From positions 83,942 to 147,941 of the forward strand of contig MKSX01000010.1 of assembly GCA_001897445.1 (NCBI GenBank): DNA of 64,000 bases, read 5' to 3'. The position numbers and the translations under genes were made by a program. A model generated the notes under the pieces. It was not told the origin of the DNA and did not search any database. It saw only the letters and a list, made by a program, of their open reading frames with translations. Origin of the DNA: Alphaproteobacteria bacterium 33-17 (GTDB taxonomy: Bacteria; Pseudomonadota; Alphaproteobacteria; Rickettsiales; 33-17). Within the stretch, counting starts at the first letter, position 1; each line of letters begins with the position of its first letter. This document shows positions 11,908-21,399 of this stretch, one piece after another.

Positions 11908-12940
11908 GTACAACTCCTAAAGTGTAGTGCTGCAAATCGCAAATCTTATGAAGCAGTACTATCACCGAACCAAGTAGTATCAGGGCGTTTAGCTGATGCA
12001 ATAGAGCCATTACAAGCGGAACCTGATAAACCACCGTTAAAATACCGAGTATTAACTGTAAATTTAATAATATCATAATTATTTTACCATTTGTACGGAA
12101 ATTTTTGTTATTTTTGAGTATTTTAAAATATAGACTGAATAAATACATATATACAACGTATCCTAAAATTCTGTGAGTAAACTGAACCCATCCGTGATTT
12201 TCAGTAAAATTGACCAATTTTGGAGTATATGATAAAGTTTCACTTGGGAAAAATGACTCATTCATTAGTGGGAAAGTATTATAAATCATACCAGCATCAA
12301 GACCAGCTACAAAAGCCCCCCAAATAATTTGGGTAAATAATAGTAAAATAGCTGATACAACAATTAGATGATTTAGATTGGTAAAATTAATTTGCACCTT
12401 TTTATAATAAAACTGCATACCGCTCCATATAATATAGCTAAACAAAATAGTCGCCATCGAAAGGTGCAATGCAAGTTTATAATGACTAACATGCGGATTA
12501 TCTATTAAACCGCTTGCTACCATAATCCAGCCCACTAATGCTTGTAACATTCCTAAAGCTAAAGTAGTGATCAAAAATTTTGTCTCATTACTGTTAAACT
12601 GCTTTTTATACATAAAAAATAATGCAGGAACAAGTAATACAAAACCTGTTATACGACCAAAAAGTCTATGAAAGTATTCAATTAAATATATACGTTTAAA
12701 TTCAGGCATTGATATGCCGTAGTTAATTTTATTATACTCAGGAGAAGCTTTGTATTTTTCAAGTTCTGTCTCCCAGTTTTCTTCTGAGAAAGGAGGAAAA
12801 GTGCCAGTAACTGGCTTCCACTCAGTGATTGACAGACCTGAGTTTGTAAGTCTTGTATACCCACCAATTAAAACCATTAAAAGCACGCAGATAGCAGTTA
12901 GGGTAATCCAGTATCTTTTAAGTGATAGGTAATCAGACAT
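11900..12940 (-). CDS. ctaA: Heme A synthase (COX15 family)
   Basis: Converts heme O to heme A for aa3-type cytochrome oxidase in the inner membrane. The 346-residue protein starts with a transmembrane helix followed by [18 protein letters not shown], the family signature. It keeps four conserved His in hydrophobic helices: [29 protein letters not shown] and LLHQLNAL. About eight transmembrane helices are expected. It precedes hemA on the same strand and is divergent from an oxidase-like gene, giving a respiration and heme neighbourhood. Confidence 0.94.
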   Translation of the reverse strand: MSDYLSLKRYWITLTAICVLLMVLIGGYTRLTNSGLSITEWKPVTGTFPPFSEENWETELEKYKASPEYNKINYGISMPEFKRIYLIEYFHRLFGRITGFVLLVPALFFMYKKQFNSNETKFLITTLALGMLQALVGWIMVASGLIDNPHVSHYKLALHLSMATILFSYIIWSGMQFYYKKVQINFTNLNHLIVVSAILLLFTQIIWGAFVAGLDAGMIYNTFPLMNESFFPSETLSYTPKLVNFTENHGWVQFTHRILGYVVYMYLFSLYFKILKNNKNFRTNGKIIMILLNLQLILGILTVVYQVPLVMALLHQLNALILLGSVIVLLHKICDLQHYTLGVVHD

Positions 12941-13037
12941 AATTAAACTAATCAGGATAGAAATTTAAATATGCTTTGAACATACTGTAATTTATAGTTA
13001 TTGTCCATGCTTTTATAGTTAAAGTAATTTGTAACTA

Positions 13038-13067
13038 TTGACAAATTTGCAAATAAAACAATATTCT
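13038..13067 (+). promoter_or_regulatory. Probable promoter of the oxidase-like gene
   Basis: TTGACA at 13038-13043 is followed after 18 bases by TATTCT (13062-13067), about 30 bases before the start at 13098. Confidence 0.45.
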
Positions 13068-13097
13068 TAAGCAATAAATTTTACCGGAGAGTTAAGA

Positions 13098-14414
13098 TTG
13101 TATAATTATTTACCTGATACTGACGAATTTGCTAACAACAGAACAAAATTATTATCTTGGCTTTACATTGCTATATTTGCCTTAGCTATCTCGGGCTTTT
13201 ATTCTATTTTAATAGTGCTACTTAGAAGCCCTGGCATACAAACGATTATGCCTTTTAAATCATTTTTCTCAAGTAGCCTTGTAATACATGTTAATATGTC
13301 AGTGCTAATCTTTATGCTATCTATTGCAACCATATGGCTTAGCTTTGAGGTTAAAAATAAATACCTGTCGTTTATAACAGCATTACTTGCCTTTTTTGGT
13401 ATGATGCTTATGGCGATTTCTCCTTTTATTAAGCATACTCCAATACTTAATAATTACGTACCAGTAATTGAAAACATGCCTTTTTTCATAGGGCTGTTCT
13501 TGTTTTTTACAGGAATTTTCTTATCCAGCATAACGGTATGCAACCGCTTTATTTTTAAGCCAAATATCACAGGTCAGAAAGCAATTTCATATTCGGTCGC
13601 AATATTACTGGTTTCGGCTTTTTTCTCTCTTTTTATAACCAGATCAAAGTTACTAACACTTGTCCATCATAACTATAGTAAACACGAATTTTACGAGCTG
13701 ATGTTTTGGGGATTCGGGCATATACTTCAGTTTGTTTACTTCGCCGTATACTTAGGTTTTGTCTACAAAATCATTTCCTTAATTAAAGATAGTCCTAAAA
13801 ATGACTTAGCACTGGGTTTAATTTCAATCATTAACGCCCTACTCCCAGTTATTGCGATTTATAATCAAATAAATACTGATGACTACATAAATGGTTATAC
13901 AGAGCATATGAAGTATTATGGTGGCGTGCCTTTCGTCTTATTAGTGATTTACCTTAGTATTTATTATAAAAAAGTTATGGATATCAAACCTTTGTACCGA
14001 TTAGGTCTGATACTTTCTATGCTGCTTTTTGGCGCAGGAGGTATTATTGCCCTATATATTAGCGGCACAGATGTTACAATACCTGCTCATTACCATGGCT
14101 CAACAGTTGGAATTACCATAGGGCTAATGTGCTTTATATATATGATATTTATAGAATATTTTAATATGGAGCAGTCTAAAGGAATGAAATGGCAGCTTAT
14201 TACATATACAATTGGTCAGGCTATACATATAACAGGACTTGCATGGTCAGGTGGTTACGGTGCTTTAAGAAAGAATCATGGTGAGATTTTATCAGTAAAG
14301 CTCAAGATTTCTATGGGTTTTATGGGCGCAGGGGGCTTGATCGCCATCATTTCTGGCTTGACATTTATTATAATTGTGTTAAAATGCTTTTACAAAATTA
14401 ATAAATTTAAATAA
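13098..14414 (+). CDS. Heme-copper oxidase subunit I-like membrane protein
   Basis: A 438-residue protein with about twelve hydrophobic helices. Histidines sit where heme-copper oxidase subunit I has metal ligands: VIHVNMSVLIFM in an early helix, FWGFGHILQFVYF in the middle, and IPAHYHGSTVGITIG late, which resembles the HxHSGxxG motif of cbb3/NOR-type subunit I. A single-gene cytochrome-oxidase-I-like protein fits these features; no subunit II or III gene is adjacent. The start is TTG at 13098, with GGAGA seven bases upstream. The neighbouring ctaA and hemA support a role in respiration. Exact activity is uncertain. Confidence 0.62.
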   Translation: MYNYLPDTDEFANNRTKLLSWLYIAIFALAISGFYSILIVLLRSPGIQTIMPFKSFFSSSLVIHVNMSVLIFMLSIATIWLSFEVKNKYLSFITALLAFFGMMLMAISPFIKHTPILNNYVPVIENMPFFIGLFLFFTGIFLSSITVCNRFIFKPNITGQKAISYSVAILLVSAFFSLFITRSKLLTLVHHNYSKHEFYELMFWGFGHILQFVYFAVYLGFVYKIISLIKDSPKNDLALGLISIINALLPVIAIYNQINTDDYINGYTEHMKYYGGVPFVLLVIYLSIYYKKVMDIKPLYRLGLILSMLLFGAGGIIALYISGTDVTIPAHYHGSTVGITIGLMCFIYMIFIEYFNMEQSKGMKWQLITYTIGQAIHITGLAWSGGYGALRKNHGEILSVKLKISMGFMGAGGLIAIISGLTFIIIVLKCFYKINKFK

Positions 14415-14481
14415 GGATTTTGAGTTGTCGTTAGAAATTTGATAGCTTATAATGTAAGAATTAAGAAAACGAGGTAATGTC

Positions 14482-15060
14482 ATGGTTTGGGGACTTTTTG
14501 GAGGAAATTGGGGTAAAAACAACCAAAATTTAAATGATCCAAAAAAAAGATCAGAGGAAAACCATCAGGGTGCATCACCGAAATTTGATAATTATATGCA
14601 TATGTTATTTAATTTATATGCAAGACATAAAACCGATCACAAACCAAAGCTTGAACAATTTTATGAACCTGTAGTTCCAAGGTTCAATCCCGAAATGTTT
14701 AATACCAGTATGAATCCTTTTGGGCTTGATAAACCAAATAAAGGCTTTGGATCTTTCGACGACAGACCAAAATTCCCTGATATTAAATCTTTACCACCAA
14801 TGGATCCTGATTTTGATCTGGGTCATTTAGCAGATATTTTTAAAGATCTTCCGTCATTTGATGACAAGTCATCAAAAATTGGTAAACCAGAAGAAAAAAT
14901 TAAACCTACTAAACGTGCTAATAACAAAATGAATGAAATTGGCAAAAAGTTAAATAGCATGGATAATAACCTTGATGAAATCGGATCTATTAAACCTAAA
15001 TCTACTCCTAAAAATAAACCGCGCCGCAATAAAAAACAGAAAGATGCTGGTCACGACTAA
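14482..15060 (+). CDS. Hypothetical low-complexity protein
   Basis: An unrecognised 192-residue protein rich in Asn, Lys, Asp and Pro, with a short hydrophobic N-terminus (MVWGLFGGNWG), several Phe/Asp/Pro-rich segments and a basic C-terminal tail (PRRNKKQK). It looks largely disordered. GAGGT upstream of the ATG supports the start. It is the first of a run of plus-strand genes that leads into flagellar-export-type genes; whether it belongs with them is unknown. Confidence 0.55.
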   Translation: MVWGLFGGNWGKNNQNLNDPKKRSEENHQGASPKFDNYMHMLFNLYARHKTDHKPKLEQFYEPVVPRFNPEMFNTSMNPFGLDKPNKGFGSFDDRPKFPDIKSLPPMDPDFDLGHLADIFKDLPSFDDKSSKIGKPEEKIKPTKRANNKMNEIGKKLNSMDNNLDEIGSIKPKSTPKNKPRRNKKQKDAGHD

Positions 15061-15149
15061 ATAATTTTGCATATTTTTATAAAATTTCTTTAATTTTTAG
15101 TATTTTATAACTATTATAGATATAAAATGTTTTAGTTATAAAGTAGTTT

Positions 15150-16562
15150 ATGCGCAAAGTTGCCTTTGTATATCCTTTAATAATAATTGCAGTAATAATT
15201 ACTGGCTTTGTTGCAAACATTGATTCAAGCCTTGATGAATTTAGAAAAACCAAAGAAACTACGTTAAGAGCAGAGCAGATTTTATCCGTAAATCAGCGTT
15301 TAGTTAACCTCACTGTTTATGCTTCTGAAATATACATCGACACACTTTCAGATAATGTCTATGACTTAAGCGCAAATATTAAGCTAATACCCGCTAGTAT
15401 CATTAGCAGCGATATTGAAAAAGCTCGAAAGTTAAATGATATTAAAGATAATTTAGGACTAATTATTGACCGAGTATTTGATAATTTTGATAAAATCAAA
15501 AATACCTCAAGCGAAGAAAAAAGTTATGAACGCATACATAGCAATTTCTTATCATCTATGTCTAATATAGATACTTTAAACGAATCTATTGGTCATGCGT
15601 TTTTTAAATTTGACCATAATGTTGATCACAGAATGTATTTTTACTATCAAAAAATTCTGAGCCTTATTTATAATATTAGCTTAGAAAGATCCCTTATTTC
15701 AGGGTTTATGTTCGTACAAAACCACCGTATTAATCATAACGAACTGGATTTTATTAATAAAAAAATCGAATCTCTTTGGCAGGATATCTCTGGGTTTGAT
15801 GATATAGTTATAGATAAAGATTTTAAAAAATCACTCAATAGCTTTCATGAAGAATACATGAACAAATATATTAAAACCAAGCGCCAGGTTTTAGATGTTA
15901 AAAATGATATAAACTTCTCATTTGACTTAGAGATGTTTATTAAACAATCAAACAGAGTTGTTTTATCTCTGATCGACATGAGCGATAAGTTAAATCTAAA
16001 AATAGTTGATAATATTAAAACCAATGAGAAAAGGATAGTTTCTAAAGTTTTATTATTATCAATCGCCCTTATTCTTCAGGTTATAATCATGCTATTCATG
16101 TTATACCTGTTACTTAACAAACCGCTCGATTCAAAAAGATCAAAAAATAAGCATATTGTTCCTAACTTAGATAATTTAAAAGAAAATTTTAGAGGATGTT
16201 TTTCATACATCCATAATATCGAAGACCTGATCGAAGCTAATCGCACAGGTAGTATTACTGTTCAGGAAGATTTTGATACAAATTTTATACGTACTAAACT
16301 TGAATTATGCTTAATCAATCTAAAACATGAGTTTAATTCTGGTAATATTAAATTAGACGTTTTCAACCGTATAGTTAATGAAATTAACAGGGTTATGAAT
16401 GACATTAGCGTTACAGGTCCTGGTGAACGTTATATTAAAGCTTCTACAGAATATTTAGATAAAGTAATCCTTGATATAAATTTTATCAAAAATCATTTAA
16501 ATACAGCGAATAACTTTATAGATAGCATTAATGAGCCAGCAAGAAAGACCAAACGCAAATAA
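15150..16562 (+). CDS. Membrane protein with large periplasmic helical domain
   Basis: An unrecognised 470-residue protein. It has an N-terminal transmembrane helix (about residues 4-22), a long helical periplasmic region and a second transmembrane helix near 296-316 (LLLSIALILQVIIMLFML). A mostly helical cytoplasmic part of about 150 residues follows. This layout resembles chemoreceptors and sensor kinases, but I see no methyl-accepting, HAMP or kinase motif. The next gene starts inside its 3' end (32-base overlap), so it is cotranscribed with the FlhB-tail-like gene, which hints at a role in motility or envelope sensing. Confidence 0.6.
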   Translation: MRKVAFVYPLIIIAVIITGFVANIDSSLDEFRKTKETTLRAEQILSVNQRLVNLTVYASEIYIDTLSDNVYDLSANIKLIPASIISSDIEKARKLNDIKDNLGLIIDRVFDNFDKIKNTSSEEKSYERIHSNFLSSMSNIDTLNESIGHAFFKFDHNVDHRMYFYYQKILSLIYNISLERSLISGFMFVQNHRINHNELDFINKKIESLWQDISGFDDIVIDKDFKKSLNSFHEEYMNKYIKTKRQVLDVKNDINFSFDLEMFIKQSNRVVLSLIDMSDKLNLKIVDNIKTNEKRIVSKVLLLSIALILQVIIMLFMLYLLLNKPLDSKRSKNKHIVPNLDNLKENFRGCFSYIHNIEDLIEANRTGSITVQEDFDTNFIRTKLELCLINLKHEFNSGNIKLDVFNRIVNEINRVMNDISVTGPGERYIKASTEYLDKVILDINFIKNHLNTANNFIDSINEPARKTKRK

Positions 16563-16803
16563 AACAAAGGCTGTAGCTTTATCTTATGACAACAACTCAG
16601 ATGAAGCACCAAAGGTCATTGCCAAAGGCGAAGGTACGGTTGCTGAGCGTATAATCGAAATTGCTAAAGCTAATGGTATTGAAATTCATCAGGATAAAGG
16701 ACTTACCGAAATATTGTCCGCGCTTGATGTTGATTCGGTAATTCCTGTTGAGGCATATGTTGCTGTTGCCGAAATTTTATCTTACATCTATGAAAAGGCA
16801 TAA
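16531..16803 (+). CDS. FlhB C-terminal-domain-like protein
   Basis: A 90-residue protein that matches the cytoplasmic tail of the type III export switch protein FlhB/YscU. KAVALSYDN, APKVIAKGEGTVAERIIEIAKANGIEI and IPVEAYVAVAEILSYIYE follow the family pattern in order. The autocleavage NPTH motif and the transmembrane half are missing, as in stand-alone FlhB-tail homologues (YlqH/FhlB type). Such proteins can partly replace the FlhB tail in other bacteria; a role here is inferred. It overlaps the previous gene and is 3 bases from the next. Confidence 0.72.
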   Translation: MSQQERPNANKTKAVALSYDNNSDEAPKVIAKGEGTVAERIIEIAKANGIEIHQDKGLTEILSALDVDSVIPVEAYVAVAEILSYIYEKA

Positions 16804-16806
16804 ATT

Positions 16807-17115
16807 ATGGATAACAACAAATATCAAATACTAATGGATCAGCTATCAGAATATGAAAATAAACAAGTAACTGAAGATGATTTAAGAAATGTTGAAAAGC
16901 TAAATCACGATATTATAGAGTTTATAAAACTTGAAAATGTAGAGCCGGAGTATATCAAAATTATCTCCCAAAAAATTTATTCTGTTATAGCAAATTTAAA
17001 TTATCAAAAAACAGAATTGTCAAAACGCATAACTGATAGTACATATAATAAGAATGCATTTAAAAATTATATAACAAACAGTACCTTACTAGATGGAAAC
17101 AGCAGCAGTAATTAA
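16807..17115 (+). CDS. Small helical protein of unknown function
   Basis: An unrecognised 102-residue protein, charged and predicted helical, without signal or membrane segment. It sits between the FlhB-tail-like and FliO-like genes and overlaps the latter by 23 bases. Size and position would suit a flagellar chaperone of the FlgN/FliT kind, but no sequence motif supports this, so treat it as unknown. Confidence 0.5.
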   Translation: MDNNKYQILMDQLSEYENKQVTEDDLRNVEKLNHDIIEFIKLENVEPEYIKIISQKIYSVIANLNYQKTELSKRITDSTYNKNAFKNYITNSTLLDGNSSSN

Positions 17116-17347
17116 ATCATTAATCAGCCTAATATTAGTACTTGCAACAATAACAGGTATATGGCTTATCATTAAAAAATTTGGGTACAAATTTCAAAAA
17201 TTAGGTCTTACTAAGATTCCTCATAAAATATCTACAACAATGCTAGATAACACTAATAAAATCGTTATTATTGAAATAGACTCTAAAAAATATACCTTAC
17301 TACTAAATAGCAACCATAATTTATTACTGGATAAAACCGATGTCTAA
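17093..17347 (+). CDS. fliO: FliO-like flagellar export protein
   Basis: An 84-residue protein with one N-terminal transmembrane helix (about residues 8-28, ISLILVLATITGIWLIIKKF). A short beta-rich cytoplasmic part contains KIVIIEIDSKKYTLLLNSN, the pattern of FliO (a basic/hydrophobic segment then a strand pair ending in LLL). FliO helps assemble the FliPQR export gate. The gene overlaps both neighbours (23 bases upstream, 8 bases downstream with mltA). The call rests on topology and context because FliO is poorly conserved. Confidence 0.55.
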   Translation: METAAVIKSLISLILVLATITGIWLIIKKFGYKFQKLGLTKIPHKISTTMLDNTNKIVIIEIDSKKYTLLLNSNHNLLLDKTDV

Positions 17348-18431
17348 ATTTTTAATTATATTTTTCATGCTGATTATTTCTTCGTGCGTAACATCAAAGA
17401 AAAAATTAGAGGAGCCTGTTTTAAAGCATATTAAAGCTTATGAACTCAAAGGTTTTTATGATGATGAAATGAAGGATTTCTGGATAGCATATCAAAAATC
17501 ATGTGCTAAAATGATTAATTCAAAATCTAATAATAAAATTTATATAGGTAATAAATACTACGCAGGAACTTCTGCTGACTGGAAAGAAAAATGCTTGCTT
17601 TCTCAAAATGTAAATAATAACTACCATGATTTTTTATTAGCTAATTATAACATTTATAAAGTTGAATCAACTACTCGTAAACATGGCTTATTTACAGGCT
17701 ACTACGAAGCAAGCCTAAAAGGTAGCATTGCCCCTACTCAGCGTTATAAATACCCTTTATATAAACTTCCAAAAGATGAAAAGCTAAGAACTATGACCAG
17801 AGCTGAAATAGAATCAGGCGGCTTAAAAGGCAATAACTTGGAATTTATCTGGGTAGATGACAATGTTGATTTGTTCTTTATGCATATTCAGGGATCAGGT
17901 CGCATACACATGCCAGATGGTACTGTAACCAGAGTTGGTTATGCAGGACAAAACGGTTATCCTTATACTGCAATTGGCAGAATACTGCTTGATATTAAAG
18001 CCATAAGCCAAAAAGATTTATCAGCTCATACTATTCGTAGGTGGCTTAAGCATAACCCTGAGAAAGCAGATGACGTTATGGATCAAAACGAGTCCTATAT
18101 ATTCTTTAGAGAGGTTAACGCAATAGATGGACCAATTGGCGCTCAGTCGGTTGAACTTACGCCATTTAGATCTTTAGCAGTTGATAGAAGGTATATACCG
18201 CTTGGAGCGCCTGTATGGCTTGACACAGACTATCCAAAAGAGTTATATAAAGCAGGAAATAGGAAAATTGCCAGAATGTTTATGGCGCAGGACACTGGTG
18301 GCGCAATTAAAGGCGCAATCAGAGGGGATGTATTCTTTGGATATGGCAGCAAAGCAGAAATGCTTGCAAGCTATATGAAATCACGAGGAAATTATTATGT
18401 CTTTATTCCTAATACTGTAGAGGTTAAATGA
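17340..18431 (+). CDS. mltA: Membrane-bound lytic murein transglycosylase A
   Basis: A peptidoglycan-cleaving lipoprotein of 363 residues. The signal ends in a lipobox, IISSC, with Cys16 as the lipidation site. The MltA domain is marked by KHGLFTGYYEASLKG, FFMHIQGSGRIHMPDG and YPYTAIGR. The C-terminal 3D domain contains MAQDTGGAIKGAIRGDVFFGYG with the catalytic Asp region. It follows the FliO-like gene with an 8-base overlap and shares an ATGA overlap with rnhA. Wall remodelling for flagellar or secretion machinery is a possible role, but mltA is also a general housekeeping gene. Confidence 0.93.
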   Translation: MSKFLIIFFMLIISSCVTSKKKLEEPVLKHIKAYELKGFYDDEMKDFWIAYQKSCAKMINSKSNNKIYIGNKYYAGTSADWKEKCLLSQNVNNNYHDFLLANYNIYKVESTTRKHGLFTGYYEASLKGSIAPTQRYKYPLYKLPKDEKLRTMTRAEIESGGLKGNNLEFIWVDDNVDLFFMHIQGSGRIHMPDGTVTRVGYAGQNGYPYTAIGRILLDIKAISQKDLSAHTIRRWLKHNPEKADDVMDQNESYIFFREVNAIDGPIGAQSVELTPFRSLAVDRRYIPLGAPVWLDTDYPKELYKAGNRKIARMFMAQDTGGAIKGAIRGDVFFGYGSKAEMLASYMKSRGNYYVFIPNTVEVK

Positions 18432-18868
18432 AAAAAGTCGTAATATATACAGACGGCTCTTGCTTAGGCAATCCTGGGGCTGGAGCATGGGCTGCAATCC
18501 TTGAGTATCAGGGTAAAGAGAAAGAAATTTGCGGATTTGTAGCTGAAACAACAAATAATCGCATGGAGCTTATGGCTGCAATTGAAGCTCTTAAAACGCT
18601 CAAAGAAAGTTGCATAGTAGAGCTATATACAGATAGCAGGTATGTACAACAAGGTATTACTGAATGGCTTCCAAAGTGGCGACAAACTAATTTTAAGAAC
18701 AAGAAAAACGTAGACCTTTGGATAGAGCTTGAAAAAGAAGCTGAACGTCATAAAGTTTCGTGGCACTGGGTGCAAGCTCATAGTACGAATGCTCTAAATA
18801 ACCGCGTTGATAAACTAGCACGTGATCTTGCTATCAAAAACAGCCCAAAACCTGCAGAATGGGTTTAA
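18428..18868 (+). CDS. rnhA: Ribonuclease HI
   Basis: Degrades the RNA strand of RNA-DNA hybrids. The 146-residue protein carries the catalytic acidic residues Asp9 (YTDGSCLGNPG), Glu47 (NNRMELMAAI), Asp69 (YTDSRYV) and Asp128 (NNRVDKLAR). His118 sits in the flexible loop, which here reads VQAHSTNALNN. The start ATG overlaps the mltA stop by four bases, indicating coupled translation. Confidence 0.95.
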   Translation: MKKVVIYTDGSCLGNPGAGAWAAILEYQGKEKEICGFVAETTNNRMELMAAIEALKTLKESCIVELYTDSRYVQQGITEWLPKWRQTNFKNKKNVDLWIELEKEAERHKVSWHWVQAHSTNALNNRVDKLARDLAIKNSPKPAEWV

Positions 18869-18943
18869 GAAATCAATTTAGATGATGCCTGCCAGACTGG
18901 CTAGAATTACGGCAGATAATAACATAACTTTAAATGAGGAGTC

Positions 18944-20758
18944 ATGAAAGCCTTTTGTCAAAAATTAAAAGATGAGTTTTTTGACAATTATTATCACTGG
19001 TTTTTATGGCTTCCTCTTTTCCAAATACTTGGCATCACATATTTTATTTTAATCAAAGACCATAATTTTACTTTTTACATAAGTTTATTTTTATCACTGA
19101 TATCTCTATTTATTATAAAGCTAAAAGAAGTTAGATGGGCTGTTTTGTTTTTTGTAATTGGTCTGATTTCTGCATTTTTTAGGTATGAGCAAGGTGCTAA
19201 TCATATAATCAAAAAGTCTTATGAAAACTTATCGATTAAAGGGACTATTTTAGAAGTTAGTAAAGCATTTGGGAGCTATAAGCTTTTAGTAGGCGATGTT
19301 AAGGTCAGAGATGATGATTCTATAAAACTAAACAAAATTAAGCTAACTATAAAAGGTAAATATGAGAGCATTGAGCCAGGATCTAGAGTTTATATAAAAG
19401 CTAATATCTCACCACCAGCTGAACCTATATTTGATGGTATGTATAATTTTAATTTAGTAAGTAAGTTTGAAGGTATATCGGGTGTAGGGTTTGGGATTTC
19501 TAGAGCAAAGATTTACCCAAGGGACAAAGCTGGTCTGCTTATTGCGATTGAAAGAATAAGAAACAGTTTAGAAATCTATATAAATCAGCATTTTGATTTA
19601 AAAGTAGCGCCAATTATTAAAGCATTAATTTTAGGTGATACTAGAGAAATTTCTGATCAAAATATTGAAGTTATTAGAAACTCAGGACTTGCCCACGTTA
19701 TGGCAGTTTCGGGACTGCATATTAGCTTAGTAGTAGCCTTCTGCTTTATGCTGAGCCGAAATTTTTTAGCGCTATTTCCATACCTTACGCTTAATTTTGA
19801 CTTAAGAAAATTTGCAGGAACGGTTGCGATTATTATTAGTTTTTGTTACATGATGATTTCAGGGTTTCATGCATCAGCCATACGCGCTTTTATTATGAGT
19901 AGTTTAGTGCTTATTGCAATTATCTTTGATAAAAATATTACATTTGAAAGGACGATTACAATTGCAGCTATTATTATATTATTATTTGCTCCCGAAAATA
20001 TTTTAAAGCCAGGGTTCCAAATGTCATTTGCGGCTGTATCAGGGTTAGTGTTTTGCTATAAGATGATTGATAAATATGTAGATTTAAAGTTTGTAAATAA
20101 TATTTTTGCGCGTAAAGTTTTGCGCAATCTAATAGGTATTTGTATATCATCAGTGATAGCAACTTTATTTACCATGCCATTTACTTTATACCACTTTGGA
20201 AAATTGCCTATTTATTCTGTATTGGCTAATCTTGCGGTTCTGCCTGTGGTATCATTTCTGATTATGCCTGCTGCAATTATATTTTTATTTTTATACCCAT
20301 TTAGTTCAGTTTGGTTAATTGATTACATACTTTCAGTATCAATAAAATATTTCTTATTTGTAGCGCAACTTTTTGGAAGTTTAAATAGTGCAAATATCAT
20401 AATCCCTACAATCCCAATTGAAAGTTTGTTTTTGCTTACAATTACCATTATGGGTTTTTGGTATTTTGAAGGAAAAATAAGGAGAATTTTTGCGGCATGC
20501 TCAGTAATTTGCTTAATTGTTTCTTTAAATGCTCCTAAACTATCTGAAAAGTATGTAAATTTTGGCGGAAAGCCAATTTACATTGTGAATAATGCGAATG
20601 AAACTGTCGTTATATCACCAAAGCTCACCAAATTTACCAAAAGTATTATAAGCGCTTATTATGGAAGGGAAAATATAACGCATTATAAGGATTGTGATAA
20701 TATTATTGATAATAAAATGAATATAAAGTGCTTGAATTTTCTCAATCAGTACCCATAA
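18944..20758 (+). CDS. comEC: ComEC/Rec2-family DNA channel, without lactamase domain
   Basis: A 604-residue inner-membrane protein with the ComEC layout: N-terminal helices, an extracytoplasmic OB-like region (about residues 90-185), then the multi-helix Competence domain. The latter holds the typical ILGDTREISDQ and SGLAHVMAVSGLHISLV near residues 225-265. Family members form the channel that carries single-stranded DNA inward during transformation. The C-terminal metallo-beta-lactamase domain found in longer ComEC proteins is absent; shorter forms like this are common in alphaproteobacteria. The ATG follows ATGAGGAGTC. Confidence 0.88.
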   Translation: MKAFCQKLKDEFFDNYYHWFLWLPLFQILGITYFILIKDHNFTFYISLFLSLISLFIIKLKEVRWAVLFFVIGLISAFFRYEQGANHIIKKSYENLSIKGTILEVSKAFGSYKLLVGDVKVRDDDSIKLNKIKLTIKGKYESIEPGSRVYIKANISPPAEPIFDGMYNFNLVSKFEGISGVGFGISRAKIYPRDKAGLLIAIERIRNSLEIYINQHFDLKVAPIIKALILGDTREISDQNIEVIRNSGLAHVMAVSGLHISLVVAFCFMLSRNFLALFPYLTLNFDLRKFAGTVAIIISFCYMMISGFHASAIRAFIMSSLVLIAIIFDKNITFERTITIAAIIILLFAPENILKPGFQMSFAAVSGLVFCYKMIDKYVDLKFVNNIFARKVLRNLIGICISSVIATLFTMPFTLYHFGKLPIYSVLANLAVLPVVSFLIMPAAIIFLFLYPFSSVWLIDYILSVSIKYFLFVAQLFGSLNSANIIIPTIPIESLFLLTITIMGFWYFEGKIRRIFAACSVICLIVSLNAPKLSEKYVNFGGKPIYIVNNANETVVISPKLTKFTKSIISAYYGRENITHYKDCDNIIDNKMNIKCLNFLNQYP

Positions 20759-20790
20759 TACTGTCATAGAATTTTAATAAAGGATTAAAC

Positions 20791-21324
20791 ATGACAGAAG
20801 AAATGAATAAAGATCAAGATGTTACAGAGAATATGGCTGCTGAAAATCAGGAAAAACCTGTTTCAGAAATCGAGACTTTAAAAGCGCAAGTTGAGCAGCT
20901 TAAAGATCAGCTTTTAAGAACTGTGGCAGATAGCGAAAACGTTCGTAAGCGTATGGAAAGACAATCTGAGGATATGGCTAAATATGCTGTTTCTAATTTT
21001 GCTAAAGACCTAATAAATGTTTCTGAGAATATTCATAGAGCACTTTCAAGCGTTACTGCTGAAAATCTTGAAAATCAATTTCTTAAAAGCTTATATGATG
21101 GAGTTGAAATGACACGTAAAGAGCTTTTAAACGTTTTTGAAAAGAATAAAATTATGATGATAGCGCCAAATATTGGTGATTGTTTTGATCATAATATTCA
21201 TCAGGCTGTAGCGCACGTTGACAATGCTGATCTTAAATCTGGTCAGATATCTGGCGTTATGCAAAACGGTTACATGATTCATGACAGATTACTTAGACCT
21301 GCAATGGTTGCTGTAGTTAAGTAA
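20791..21324 (+). CDS. grpE: Nucleotide exchange factor GrpE
   Basis: GrpE releases ADP from DnaK. The 177-residue protein has an acidic disordered start and a long helix (LKAQVEQLKDQLLRTVADSE). The conserved NVRKRMERQ and DNLxRA-like segment INVSENIHRALSS follow, with the C-terminal HQAVAHVDN and GYMIHDRLLRPAMVAV. AAGGA lies seven bases before the ATG, and a strong terminator follows the gene. Confidence 0.95.
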   Translation: MTEEMNKDQDVTENMAAENQEKPVSEIETLKAQVEQLKDQLLRTVADSENVRKRMERQSEDMAKYAVSNFAKDLINVSENIHRALSSVTAENLENQFLKSLYDGVEMTRKELLNVFEKNKIMMIAPNIGDCFDHNIHQAVAHVDNADLKSGQISGVMQNGYMIHDRLLRPAMVAVVK

Positions 21325-21340
21325 GCGAATTAATTACAAC

Positions 21341-21377
21341 AAAAAAAGCGGGGTGATCAATTTTCCCCGCTTTTTTT
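21341..21377. terminator. Bidirectional terminator between grpE and dacA
   Basis: AAAAAAAGCGGGG (21341-21353) pairs perfectly with CCCCGCTTTTTTT (21365-21377) around an 11-nt loop. It serves both converging genes. Confidence 0.92.
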
Positions 21378-21399
21378 ATATAGTAGATGTGACTAATTT

